From: Myxococcus hansupus
Lineage (GTDB): Bacteria; Myxococcota; Myxococcia; Myxococcales; Myxococcaceae
DNA: 64,000 nt
Direction of reading: 5' to 3'
Assembly (NCBI RefSeq): GCF_000280925.3
Contig: NZ_CP012109.1
Span: 434,001-498,000 of the forward strand
Shown: piece by piece, positions 49,677-58,146 of the stretch
Layout of the letters: each line of letters begins with the position of its first letter
Position numbering within the stretch: the stretch's first letter is position 1
Notes under the pieces: generated by a model
Databases searched by the model: none
Told to the model about the DNA's origin: nothing
The model's input: only the letters and a program-made list of their open reading frames with translations
Position numbers and translations under genes: made by a program

Positions 49677-52429
49677 CCTTCTCCCTTCCCCAGGCGTGGG
49701 TGCTGCTCCTGCCGTTGGGCCTCTTCCTCTGGAAGTATGGCCGGCGTCCCGGTCCGCCCATGTGGCTGCGCGCCGCGCTGCTGGTGCTCACCGTGGGCGC
49801 ACTCTCCGGTCCCGAATTGCGACTGGCGGACGCGGGCAGTGACGTGGTCGTGGTGGTGGACCGTTCCGCATCCATGCCTCGCGACGTGGACCGCACGGCC
49901 CAGGAGCTCATCACCTTGCTGGAAGCCCAGCGCCGTCCGGGTGACCGGGTGGGCGTCATCACCTTCGGCAGGGAAGCGCGTGTCGAGAAGCCACTCTCCC
50001 ACAGCGGCGGTTTCGGCGGCTTCACCCGTCCCGTGGATGTCGAGGCCTCCGATGTGTCCACGGCACTCGATGCCGCGGGCGCGCTCATCCCCGACGAGCG
50101 CATGGGCCGTGTGCTCGTGCTGTCCGATGGTCGCGCCACCGGCGTGGATGCTCGCGGCGCGGCGCGGCGTCTCGCGGCCCGAGGGCTCGCCGTGGACTGG
50201 CGGCACGTCGCGCGTCCCGAACCGCCACTCGATGTCGCCGTCGTTTCCGTGGACGTGCCCGCCGCGGTCTCCATTCGCGAGCCCTTCCAGTTCTCCGCCG
50301 TGGTGCATGCCAGCGCATCGGTGACCGGCACCGTTCGCCTGGAGCGCAACGGCCGCGTCCTGCTCCAGGGGCCCTTCGACTTCCAGCCCGGTCCCAACGT
50401 GCTCCCCCTGCGCGACCTGGTCGATGAGCCCGGCCTCATCCGCTACCAGCTCTCCGTGGCCGCCCCTGGCGACGGCGTGGTGGAGAACGACCGAGGCGTC
50501 GCGGTGCTGCGCGTGGAAGGTCCGCCGCGCGTGCTGCTGCTCACGAACCAATCCCGAGGCACGCTCGCGAAGGCACTGACGGACGCGGGCTTGCTGCTCG
50601 ATGTCCGTGCGCCCTTCCGCCTCACGCTGGATGACCTGGATGGCGTGGGCTCCGTGGTGCTGGAGAACGTGGACGCCAATGCGCTCGGCGAACCGGGGCT
50701 CAATGCCCTGGCGGCCTACGTCGAGGAGGCCGGAGGCGGGCTGGTGATGACGGGCGGTCGCGGCAGCTTCGGCGAGGGCGGTTACCGTCGCTCGCCCGTG
50801 GAGCCGCTGCTGCCCGTGTCCCTGGAGATGCGCGAGGAGCAACGCCGCGCCTCGCTGGCCCTCAGCGTGTTGATGGATGCGTCGTGCTCCATGGGCGTCA
50901 CTGTCCCGGATGGACGCACGAAGATGGAGCTGGCCGCTGAAGGCGTCGTGGCCGCGCTGACGCTGCTGAACCCCAAGGACGAAGCCTCCGTGCACATGGT
51001 GGACACGGCGGTCCATGAAATCTTCCCGCTCAGTCCGGTGGAGAAGGGGCTGCCGCTCGACGCTGTCGCGCGGGGCTTCAGCGGAGGTGGTGGCATCTAC
51101 GTTGGCGAAGCCCTCCGCGCTGGGCGCGGTGAAATCCTTCGCAGCGAGAAGCACACGCGGCACGTCCTCCTGTTCTCCGACGCCGCGGACTCCGAGGAGC
51201 CCGAGGACTACGAGAACACGCTGTCCACCCTGCGCGCGAAGAACGTGACGGTGTCCGTCATCGGGCTCGGCCAGCCCACGGACGCGGATGCGGAGCTGCT
51301 GCGCGACGTGGCCCGACGAGGCGGCGGGCGCGTGTACTTCGCGGAGGACGCGATGAGCCTGCCGCGCATCTTCAGCCAGGAGACGCTCACCGTGGCCCGC
51401 GCCACTTTCGTGGACGAGCCTGCGTCGGTGGAGGGCGCGCCCGACTTGCCGTTGCTCGGCCGACTGTCCCCGGAAGGATTGCCGCAGGTGGGCGGCTACA
51501 ACCTCACGTACCTCCGACCCCAGGCCAACGTGGCGCTGCGCACCCTCGACGCGAACGGAGCGCCCATCCTCGCGATGTGGCCCCGGGGCGCGGGCCGCAC
51601 GGTGGCGTTCACCGCCGAGGTGGATGGCCCGTATACCGGTGAGCTGCGCACCTGGAGTTCCCTGCAAGCGGCCTTGGAGGGGATGGTGCGCTGGTCCCTG
51701 GCGGGGTCGACGCCTGTCGGTGAGTCGGTGGTGCGCACCGAGCGGCGAGGCCACATGCTGCGGGTGACGCTGGACCTGCCTCCCGGAGATCCGCTCCCCG
51801 GCGCGGCGCCGACGCTGGTGTTGCTGCCCGGAGATGGCCGCACCGCGCCCGTGGAGCGGCCCATGCGATGGGAGGACGAGGACCGGCTCGTCGCTGAGTA
51901 CCCGTTGGAAGGCAGCGGTACGTGGCACCCGGTGGTGCGGCTGGGGTCGAAGGTGTTGCGGGCCCCGCCCGTCACGCTGCCCTATGCGCCGGAGTTCGAG
52001 CCCGGCTCCGCGAAGGAAGGGCGGGCGTTGCTGCGCGCGCTCGCGGCCGTGGGGGGCGGCGTGGAGCGCCTGTCCATGACGGGCCTCTTCATGGATGCTC
52101 CCGAGTCCTTGGGCCGGGTGCCCCTGGCCCCGTGGCTGGTGGCGCTGGCCCTGGCGGTGCTCCTGGCGGAGGTGGCCGTGCGGCGCTTCCTCTCTGCGCC
52201 CAGGTTGCGAGCCGCTCGCCCCGCCCGCGCCAGCGAGCGGCCCGTGACGCCGAACGTGGAGGCGCCGAGGCCTCCCGCGACGGCGGCGCCCTCCGCGCCA
52301 CAAGGCACACAGGCCGCCGAGCGCCCTGCTCAGGCACAGGAAGCGGAGAAGAAGCCCGCCGAGGGCGGCGGCATGGACTCAGCGCTGGATGCCGCGCGTG
52401 CCCGTGCCCGTCGCCGGATGGACCGTTGA
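49673..52429 (+). CDS. Large VWA membrane protein with two VWA domains and a GATase-like domain
   Basis: This 918-residue last gene of the operon has two N-terminal helices (about 8-45). The first VWA domain has D63-R-S-A-S67 in VVVVVDRSASM. A beta-sandwich region (about 190-285) follows, then a class-I-glutamine-amidotransferase-like segment (about 285-382, VVLENVDANALGEPGLNALAAYVEEAGGGLVMTGGRGSFG...). The second VWA domain (about 393-560) has D402-A-S-C-S406. A further beta region leads to a C-terminal helix (about 825-845) and an Ala/Pro/Glu/Arg-rich tail. This architecture matches large VWA proteins accompanying MoxR. The ATG at 49673 has GGGGAG 6 nt upstream. The final ~25 codons are the template of the tandem array that follows. 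Confidence 0.9.
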   Translation: MTFSLPQAWVLLLPLGLFLWKYGRRPGPPMWLRAALLVLTVGALSGPELRLADAGSDVVVVVDRSASMPRDVDRTAQELITLLEAQRRPGDRVGVITFGREARVEKPLSHSGGFGGFTRPVDVEASDVSTALDAAGALIPDERMGRVLVLSDGRATGVDARGAARRLAARGLAVDWRHVARPEPPLDVAVVSVDVPAAVSIREPFQFSAVVHASASVTGTVRLERNGRVLLQGPFDFQPGPNVLPLRDLVDEPGLIRYQLSVAAPGDGVVENDRGVAVLRVEGPPRVLLLTNQSRGTLAKALTDAGLLLDVRAPFRLTLDDLDGVGSVVLENVDANALGEPGLNALAAYVEEAGGGLVMTGGRGSFGEGGYRRSPVEPLLPVSLEMREEQRRASLALSVLMDASCSMGVTVPDGRTKMELAAEGVVAALTLLNPKDEASVHMVDTAVHEIFPLSPVEKGLPLDAVARGFSGGGGIYVGEALRAGRGEILRSEKHTRHVLLFSDAADSEEPEDYENTLSTLRAKNVTVSVIGLGQPTDADAELLRDVARRGGGRVYFAEDAMSLPRIFSQETLTVARATFVDEPASVEGAPDLPLLGRLSPEGLPQVGGYNLTYLRPQANVALRTLDANGAPILAMWPRGAGRTVAFTAEVDGPYTGELRTWSSLQAALEGMVRWSLAGSTPVGESVVRTERRGHMLRVTLDLPPGDPLPGAAPTLVLLPGDGRTAPVERPMRWEDEDRLVAEYPLEGSGTWHPVVRLGSKVLRAPPVTLPYAPEFEPGSAKEGRALLRALAAVGGGVERLSMTGLFMDAPESLGRVPLAPWLVALALAVLLAEVAVRRFLSAPRLRAARPARASERPVTPNVEAPRPPATAAPSAPQGTQAAERPAQAQEAEKKPAEGGGMDSALDAARARARRRMDR

Positions 52430-52735
52430 GAAGCCCGCCGTAGGCGGCATGGATGTCGCGCGAGCCTGTGCCCAGATGGTTCGCTTAGAGGCCCGTCGTA
52501 GGCGGCATGGATGCCGCGCGAGCCTGTGCCTGGATGGACCGTTGAGAAGCCCGCCGTAGGCGGCCTGGATGCCGCGCGAGCCCGTGCCCGTCGCCGGATG
52601 GACCGTTGAGAAGCCCGTCGTACGCGGCATGGATGCCGCGCGAGCCTGTGCCCGGATGGACCGTTATGCGGCCCGCCGCAGAGGGCGCCGTGGCCTCCGC
52701 GCGAGGCCGTTCCCGTTGCGCCGGAAGTGGCAGGG
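52351..52735 (+). repeat. Tandem array derived from the 3' coding end of the VWA gene
   Basis: The last ~79 bp of the VWA gene (52351-52429) are followed by copies starting at about 52430, 52490, 52546, 52610 and (degenerate) 52670, with unit lengths of 56-64 bp. Each has a core like GAAGCCCGCCGTAGGCGGC, then ATGGATGCCGCGCGAGCC, and most end in GATGGACCGTT. The first, and less perfectly the others, contain the small hairpin CCGCC-GTA-GGCGG. The copies are outside the reading frame, after the stop codon. There are no unique spacers, so this is not a CRISPR array. Confidence 0.85.
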
Positions 52736-52740
52736 AGGTG

Positions 52741-52833
52741 CGAGCCGCCCCGGTCAGGAAGGGGCAGACACGGTGAGGGCGACTGACCGCGGTGGGTACG
52801 AGCCGCCCCGAACTAGAAGGGGGGATCTGAGAT
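52741..52833 (+). repeat. Pair of direct repeats continuing the 58-bp periodicity
   Basis: CGAGCCGCCCCG followed four to five bases later by AGGAAGGGG or AGAAGGGG occurs at 52741 and again at 52799, 58 bp apart. This spacing matches the period of the preceding array, so these may be older, diverged units of it. Confidence 0.5.
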
Positions 52834-52848
52834 GTGGGGCGACCCGCG

Positions 52849-52897
52849 CCCTGTGAAATTCACAGGGTGAATCCATGGATACACGAGGAGTGTATCC
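52849..52897. promoter_or_regulatory. Cluster of three perfect palindromes
   Basis: CCCTGTGAA-A-TTCACAGGG (52849-52867, 9-bp arms), ATCCATGGAT (52871-52880) and GGATACAC-gagga-GTGTATCC (52877-52897, 8-bp arms) follow each other directly. The second and third overlap and could form alternative structures. They lie 160-210 bp before the sorbosone-dehydrogenase-type gene and after the repeat array. They could be operators, a transcription terminator for the upstream operon, or an RNA switch. The rest of the stretch to 53056 shows an AT-richer patch near 52905-52925 (TTGCAACACTGGTCCAAAAT) that may be its promoter. Confidence 0.55.
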
Positions 52898-53056
52898 CTT
52901 GCAACACTGGTCCAAAATTACTCCAGAGTGGAATCGAAGCCGAGGCCCGGGCCCGCGGTGTCGGGCATCGAGCAACCCCTGTCCGCGTCTCTCACCACTC
53001 AACACCCGATGGGACGCGAGGCTCGCCGCGCGGCGGTGGCTTCGTAAAGAGGGCGC

Positions 53057-54367
<1,311 letters not shown>

Positions 54368-54373
54368 GGCCGC

Positions 54374-55444
54374 TCAGGGCGTGTTGGGGTCCGCGCCAAT
54401 GCCCTTGAAGGGGTTGAACGTGTACGTCGTGGAGAACTGCGACGACGGACTGAAGTAGTGGGCGGCGAGCTTCGCCGGGTCGGTGGCGATTTCGCCCCGG
54501 TAGCTGGGACCGTCGTCATGGTCGTCCCAGCCCCACGGCGCGTTGGCGGCGTTCGTGGTGCAGTTGCCCGCGACGAGGCCACAGCCGCCGCTCGTGTCGC
54601 CCCGGAAGGTGCCCCAGGAGGAGAACAGGGAGGAGAGCTCCCTGCGCGGCCACAGCCCCTCCACGCCGTAGATGTCGAGCAGCTTGTAGCGCACGTCGTG
54701 GTCCGAGGCGGACGAGGGCTGCTCGGCGAGCGTGAGGGATGGGAAGTACTTCAATCCGTCGCCGACGATGTCGTACGCGGGCCACGCCTTGAGGCCATGG
54801 CCCTTGGCCTCCTGGGCGGTGATGGGGTGGAGCTGCCCCTCGAAGGAGGCCATCGACAGCGTGCCGTCAATCGACTCCGCGCCGGAGCGGAGCGGACTGC
54901 CCGCGGGGACGTAGGAGAAGAAGTCCCGGTGCGCCACCGTCACCGCGCCGACCAGGGCCCCGTATTCGCTGCCGTCGCGCTGGACGATGAGCAGCACGCC
55001 CTCGCTGTCGTTCTCGTGCTCCTTCTCGAAGATGTTGTCGGACCAGTCGCGCGGGTGGAAGAAGGTGTAGACGAGGTACCAGTGCGAGGGCGTCTCCACC
55101 ACCGAGTGGTACGCGTGCGCGCTGAGCACCCGCGAGCCGGTGTTGTCCCAGTTGTTGGTGCCCACCCAGTCCCCGTCGAAGTCCACGCGGGTGATGAAGT
55201 CGGAGCGGCCACCGAGCGCGTGCGCGCCCGTCACGTCCACGTCCTGATAGTGGATGGGCGCCCACCGCTTCGCCAACGCCGCGCGCGCCGCCGCCGAGCC
55301 GACGCCCTGGAGCAGCGCGCGCTGGGCCTCGCCGAAGGGGTCATCCTCCGAGGCGCCTTCACCACACGCGGAGCAGAGTGCCAGGGACAGGGCGGCGGCC
55401 GTGGACCTCAGGACGCCGGGAGCACGACGAATCGGTGAGGCCAT
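54374..55444 (-). CDS. Lipoprotein with NPP1/Vps62-like segments, function unknown
   Basis: This 356-residue product has a lipoprotein signal ending LALCSACGEG (Cys at about residue 27). The core (about 65-330) carries a central segment with WYLVYTFFHPRDWSDN, then EKEHENDSEGVLLIVQRDG and AHRDFFSY, spaced like the His/Asp/Glu cluster of NPP1-like and Vps62/DUF946 beta-sandwich proteins. The match is weak and I do not assign activity. It is probably outer-membrane-anchored. The ATG at 55444 has AGGAA upstream. It follows the TIM-barrel-like lipoprotein gene on the same strand (83-bp gap). Confidence 0.65.
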   Translation of the reverse strand: MASPIRRAPGVLRSTAAALSLALCSACGEGASEDDPFGEAQRALLQGVGSAAARAALAKRWAPIHYQDVDVTGAHALGGRSDFITRVDFDGDWVGTNNWDNTGSRVLSAHAYHSVVETPSHWYLVYTFFHPRDWSDNIFEKEHENDSEGVLLIVQRDGSEYGALVGAVTVAHRDFFSYVPAGSPLRSGAESIDGTLSMASFEGQLHPITAQEAKGHGLKAWPAYDIVGDGLKYFPSLTLAEQPSSASDHDVRYKLLDIYGVEGLWPRRELSSLFSSWGTFRGDTSGGCGLVAGNCTTNAANAPWGWDDHDDGPSYRGEIATDPAKLAAHYFSPSSQFSTTYTFNPFKGIGADPNTP

Positions 55445-55527
55445 GCGGTTCCTGCCTTTCGGGGGACGGGAACCGGATGGTGCCTGTGTCTGGCGTTGCG
55501 TCTAGTTTTGCGTGTCTGGTTTGGAGT

Positions 55528-56859
55528 TCACGGCGCCAGCGTGGGGAGGCACGGCGTCTGGCCACCCGACTCCGCGTAGGCGCGCACCCGTCCGACGAGG
55601 TGTCCGTCATCCGTCTCCGGCGTCGTCTGCCGCCCCTCGCCCGCGCCGAAGGAGAAGCCCAGCGAGTGCGCCGCGGCCAGCTCCGCCGTGTGCGAGAAGA
55701 AGTAGTCCGCGCGGTTGTCCCGCCAGCGCTGATTCACGTTGGGCAGGGCCATGTGGCCCACGGGCAACTGCCACCACAGGTTCGGCCGGTTCAGTTGCTC
55801 CGAGAGGGCCCGGGCCCAGGCGAACGCCTGATGGAAGTTCGGCCGGGTGGCGTTGGTGGTGTCCCACCACACGCCTTCACCCTGGGACTCGTAGAAGCCC
55901 GCGTCGCGGTCGGAGGCCTCCACCACCACGAAGTCCGTCTCATTCGCGCCCACCTGCAGGAGGAAGTCGGCCACCTTGCGCGCCTCGCCCGCGATGTCGA
56001 AGGAGGCGCTCGTGTTGAGGTACACGTCGTAGCGCGTCGCCCAGGGGCTGGCGTGCAGGCCCACCTTCGCGTTGGGCGCGTACTTGCGGGCCATGGCAAT
56101 CATGCAGCGTCCCAGGCCCGCGGCGTTGTTCTCCATGCCGCCGCAGTCGGTGGCGTTGGCGCTGGCCACCTGCGCGGGCAGGCTGCTCGCGGTGCCGTGG
56201 TAGAACTGGATGTAGCCCCACAGGTCCGGCTCGATGTGGAGGAGCGCCTGCGCGTCGCCCACCTGCTGCAACACGAAGCGCCAGTCCGCCAGATAGCGCC
56301 GCATGAAGGCCAGCTCGTTGAGCGCGCCGAGCTGCTGTTCGCCCTCCGCGCGTCCGCTGCCCAGGAGCTGCTGGTAGTAGGTGATGAGCGGAATCTGCGC
56401 GGGCTGGCGTCCCTGGGCCCGCGATACGAAGCCGCGCACGTAGTCGCCGGGGGGCCGTGACGTGTCCTGCCAGCAACCCCACCACGCACACGCCCCGCCC
56501 TGACACGAAGTCCCCGACGCGCTGCACCCCGAGTTGCAGGACGTGCAGGCGTTGTTCGAGTCGAAGAGGCCGCCCGCGATGTAGAGGTAATGGATGTCGA
56601 ACGGCGCGCGGGCCGCGGTGCCGTCCTGCATCTGCGCGCCCACGAGCAGCCGGTTCTTGCCCAGCGACGTCAGGATGGGCCCCGGGAGACATTCGCCGGG
56701 CTCCACCACGCCGCCGCCACCGTCCGGCTGTTGCGTGCCCGCGTCGCCCGAGGGCCGCTGGCCGTCATCGTCCGAGCTGGAACAGCCCGCCACCAGCAGC
56801 AGGCCCAACGTCAGGGAAAGGAGTCGCCTCGGCCTCTTGATCGCGTGGATGTTCTTCAT
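55528..56859 (-). CDS. Lipoprotein with TIM-barrel-like domain, possibly glycosidase-like
   Basis: The 443-residue product, read from the ATG at 56859, has a lipoprotein signal (LLSLTLGLLLVAGCSSS) and a Gly/Gln/Pro linker. A domain from ~75 to the end has acidic residues on strand ends that look like a (beta/alpha)8 barrel: ALLHIEPDLWGYIQFYHG, VGLHASPWAT, FVVVEASDRDAGFYE and NLWWQLPVGHMALPN. Such residues are typical of glycoside hydrolase barrels, but no family could be named. A cysteine-rich insertion (CTSCNSGCSASGTSCQGG, about 107-125) suggests disulfides. The upstream frame to 56943 lacks a signal. It diverges from the lysozyme-like gene. Confidence 0.65.
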   Translation of the reverse strand: MKNIHAIKRPRRLLSLTLGLLLVAGCSSSDDDGQRPSGDAGTQQPDGGGGVVEPGECLPGPILTSLGKNRLLVGAQMQDGTAARAPFDIHYLYIAGGLFDSNNACTSCNSGCSASGTSCQGGACAWWGCWQDTSRPPGDYVRGFVSRAQGRQPAQIPLITYYQQLLGSGRAEGEQQLGALNELAFMRRYLADWRFVLQQVGDAQALLHIEPDLWGYIQFYHGTASSLPAQVASANATDCGGMENNAAGLGRCMIAMARKYAPNAKVGLHASPWATRYDVYLNTSASFDIAGEARKVADFLLQVGANETDFVVVEASDRDAGFYESQGEGVWWDTTNATRPNFHQAFAWARALSEQLNRPNLWWQLPVGHMALPNVNQRWRDNRADYFFSHTAELAAAHSLGFSFGAGEGRQTTPETDDGHLVGRVRAYAESGGQTPCLPTLAP

Positions 56860-57035
56860 GACCCGCACGCTACTCTCGCGGCCACGCACCGTCTGTGTGG
56901 GCCATGCGACGAATGCTCGTGGGCATAATAATCCGCTAATCATTTAAAATGAGAAATCCTTGAATGATGTTTCACGCGGCTGGAGCCTCGGGCTCCCCCT
57001 GGCCGCGTCCGCGCGGCCCATCCCCCGAGGTCGCG
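56860..57035. promoter_or_regulatory. Divergent intergenic region with AT-rich palindrome
   Basis: This 176-bp region separates two lipoprotein genes. It contains the perfect palindrome TCATTT-A-AAATGA at 56940-56952 within an unusually AT-rich block (about 56924-56972, including ATAATAATCC). This is the most AT-rich DNA in the neighbourhood and a likely double promoter with an operator. Confidence 0.4.
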
Positions 57036-58082
57036 ATGAAGACGCGATTGTGGTTGTTGCTGGTGCCCGCACTGGTCGCAGTGGGCTGTGGTCCCATTGA
57101 CGCGCAGGAAGAGCCTGTCATTGACGAGCTGACGGGCCAGGTGCTGCTGGAGGCCACGACGAAGTACGACATGCACCGGCTGCTCGAGGACGCCGACATC
57201 ACCGGTGGCCAGTGGATTACGACCGCGCAGGTGCAGGCCTTCCTCCAGCAGAACCGCTCGTTCCTGGCGAACTACCGGGACCCGGCGTTCAGCAACAAGA
57301 CGGCCGCCGCGCTCATCGTCGAGCGCTCCAAGGCGTTTGGCATCAGCCCGCTGTACATGCTGGCCCGCATCCAGGTGGAGTCCAGCCTCATCCAGAGCGG
57401 AACCTCCAACAACCTGGCGAAGGCCACCGGCTGTGGCTGTCCGGACACCAGCGGCTGTGACGCGCAATACGTGGGCTTCGGCAAGCAGATTGACTGCTCC
57501 GCCAAGAAGCTGCGCGGCTACCTGACGGACCTGGACGCGGGGCGGCCCACCATCTCCGGCTGGCGCGTGGGCGTGCTGAAGTCCACGTCGGACCCGTGCT
57601 CGGTGCGGCCCGCGAACAAGGCGACGGCGGCGCTCTACACGTATACGCCGTGGGTGGGCGCGTATGCCCTCCAGTGCGGCCGGACCACGGTGGGTGGCTC
57701 GTCGTTGGTGTCCGTCGTCTTCCACCGCTATGAATCGGCCTACGCCTGGGGCTCCGCCTCCGGCTGCTTCTCCGAGACGGCCGGCCGGGACGTCCCCGAG
57801 CTGGGCTGCGTGCAGAGCTCGTCGGATGCCGTCTGGAGGCAGTGCCAGTCCGGCGCCTTCACGTCGGGCACCGCCACGCAGCCCACGAACTGCACCGTGT
57901 CCTATGGGTGGTGCTCGTCGGCCACGCTGGGCCGCTCGGTGCCGCCGCGCACCTGCGTGCAGTCCACCGGGGACCGGCAGTGGCACCAGTGCGGCGCCAG
58001 CAGCGCGTGGCTGAGCGCGCCGTCCGCGCCCACCTCCGGCGCGGGCCCCGCGGGCTCCTGCTTCGCGATGTACGGCCTCTGA
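57036..58082 (+). CDS. Lysozyme-like/glucosaminidase-type lipoprotein
   Basis: This 348-residue product has a lipoprotein signal (LLLVPALVAVGCGP). A lysozyme-superfamily-like domain occupies about 30-245. It contains FGISPLYMLARIQVESSLIQSG, which resembles the catalytic-Glu helix of lytic transglycosylases and endo-beta-N-acetylglucosaminidases, with Glu in RIQVESSL. The later part (about 245-348) is Ser/Gly-rich with paired cysteines in two repeats (GRDVPELGCVQSSSDAVWRQC and GRSVPPRTCVQSTGDRQWHQC). These are probably carbohydrate- or wall-binding repeats. It is likely a cell-wall hydrolase used in remodelling or prey lysis. The ATG at 57036 follows CGAGG. Confidence 0.75.
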   Translation: MKTRLWLLLVPALVAVGCGPIDAQEEPVIDELTGQVLLEATTKYDMHRLLEDADITGGQWITTAQVQAFLQQNRSFLANYRDPAFSNKTAAALIVERSKAFGISPLYMLARIQVESSLIQSGTSNNLAKATGCGCPDTSGCDAQYVGFGKQIDCSAKKLRGYLTDLDAGRPTISGWRVGVLKSTSDPCSVRPANKATAALYTYTPWVGAYALQCGRTTVGGSSLVSVVFHRYESAYAWGSASGCFSETAGRDVPELGCVQSSSDAVWRQCQSGAFTSGTATQPTNCTVSYGWCSSATLGRSVPPRTCVQSTGDRQWHQCGASSAWLSAPSAPTSGAGPAGSCFAMYGL

Positions 58083-58095
58083 TTCCAGCCGCGGC

Positions 58096-58121
58096 GGCTC
58101 CCGTCTCCAAGGACGGGAGCC
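58096..58121. terminator. Strong hairpin between convergent genes
   Basis: GGCTCCCGTC (58096-58105) pairs perfectly with GACGGGAGCC (58112-58121) over a 6-nt loop. It lies between the lysozyme-like gene stop and the tamB stop. It is the clearest convergent terminator-type hairpin in the window, though without a T-run. Confidence 0.62.
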
Positions 58122-58146
58122 CGCTGTGTCGCCGCGGACACGGGCC

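Noticed and set aside
49040..52303. A 1087-residue open frame opposite the VWA genes
   Set aside because: Antisense of two real VWA genes, crosses a gene boundary and shows no family motif.
52379..52630. An 83-residue frame on the minus strand through the repeats
   Set aside because: It exists only because the repeat units keep the frame open; no ribosome-binding site or family similarity.
52351..52735. CRISPR array
   Set aside because: Units abut directly, vary from 56 to 64 bp, have no unique spacers and derive from the adjacent gene end. No cas genes are nearby.
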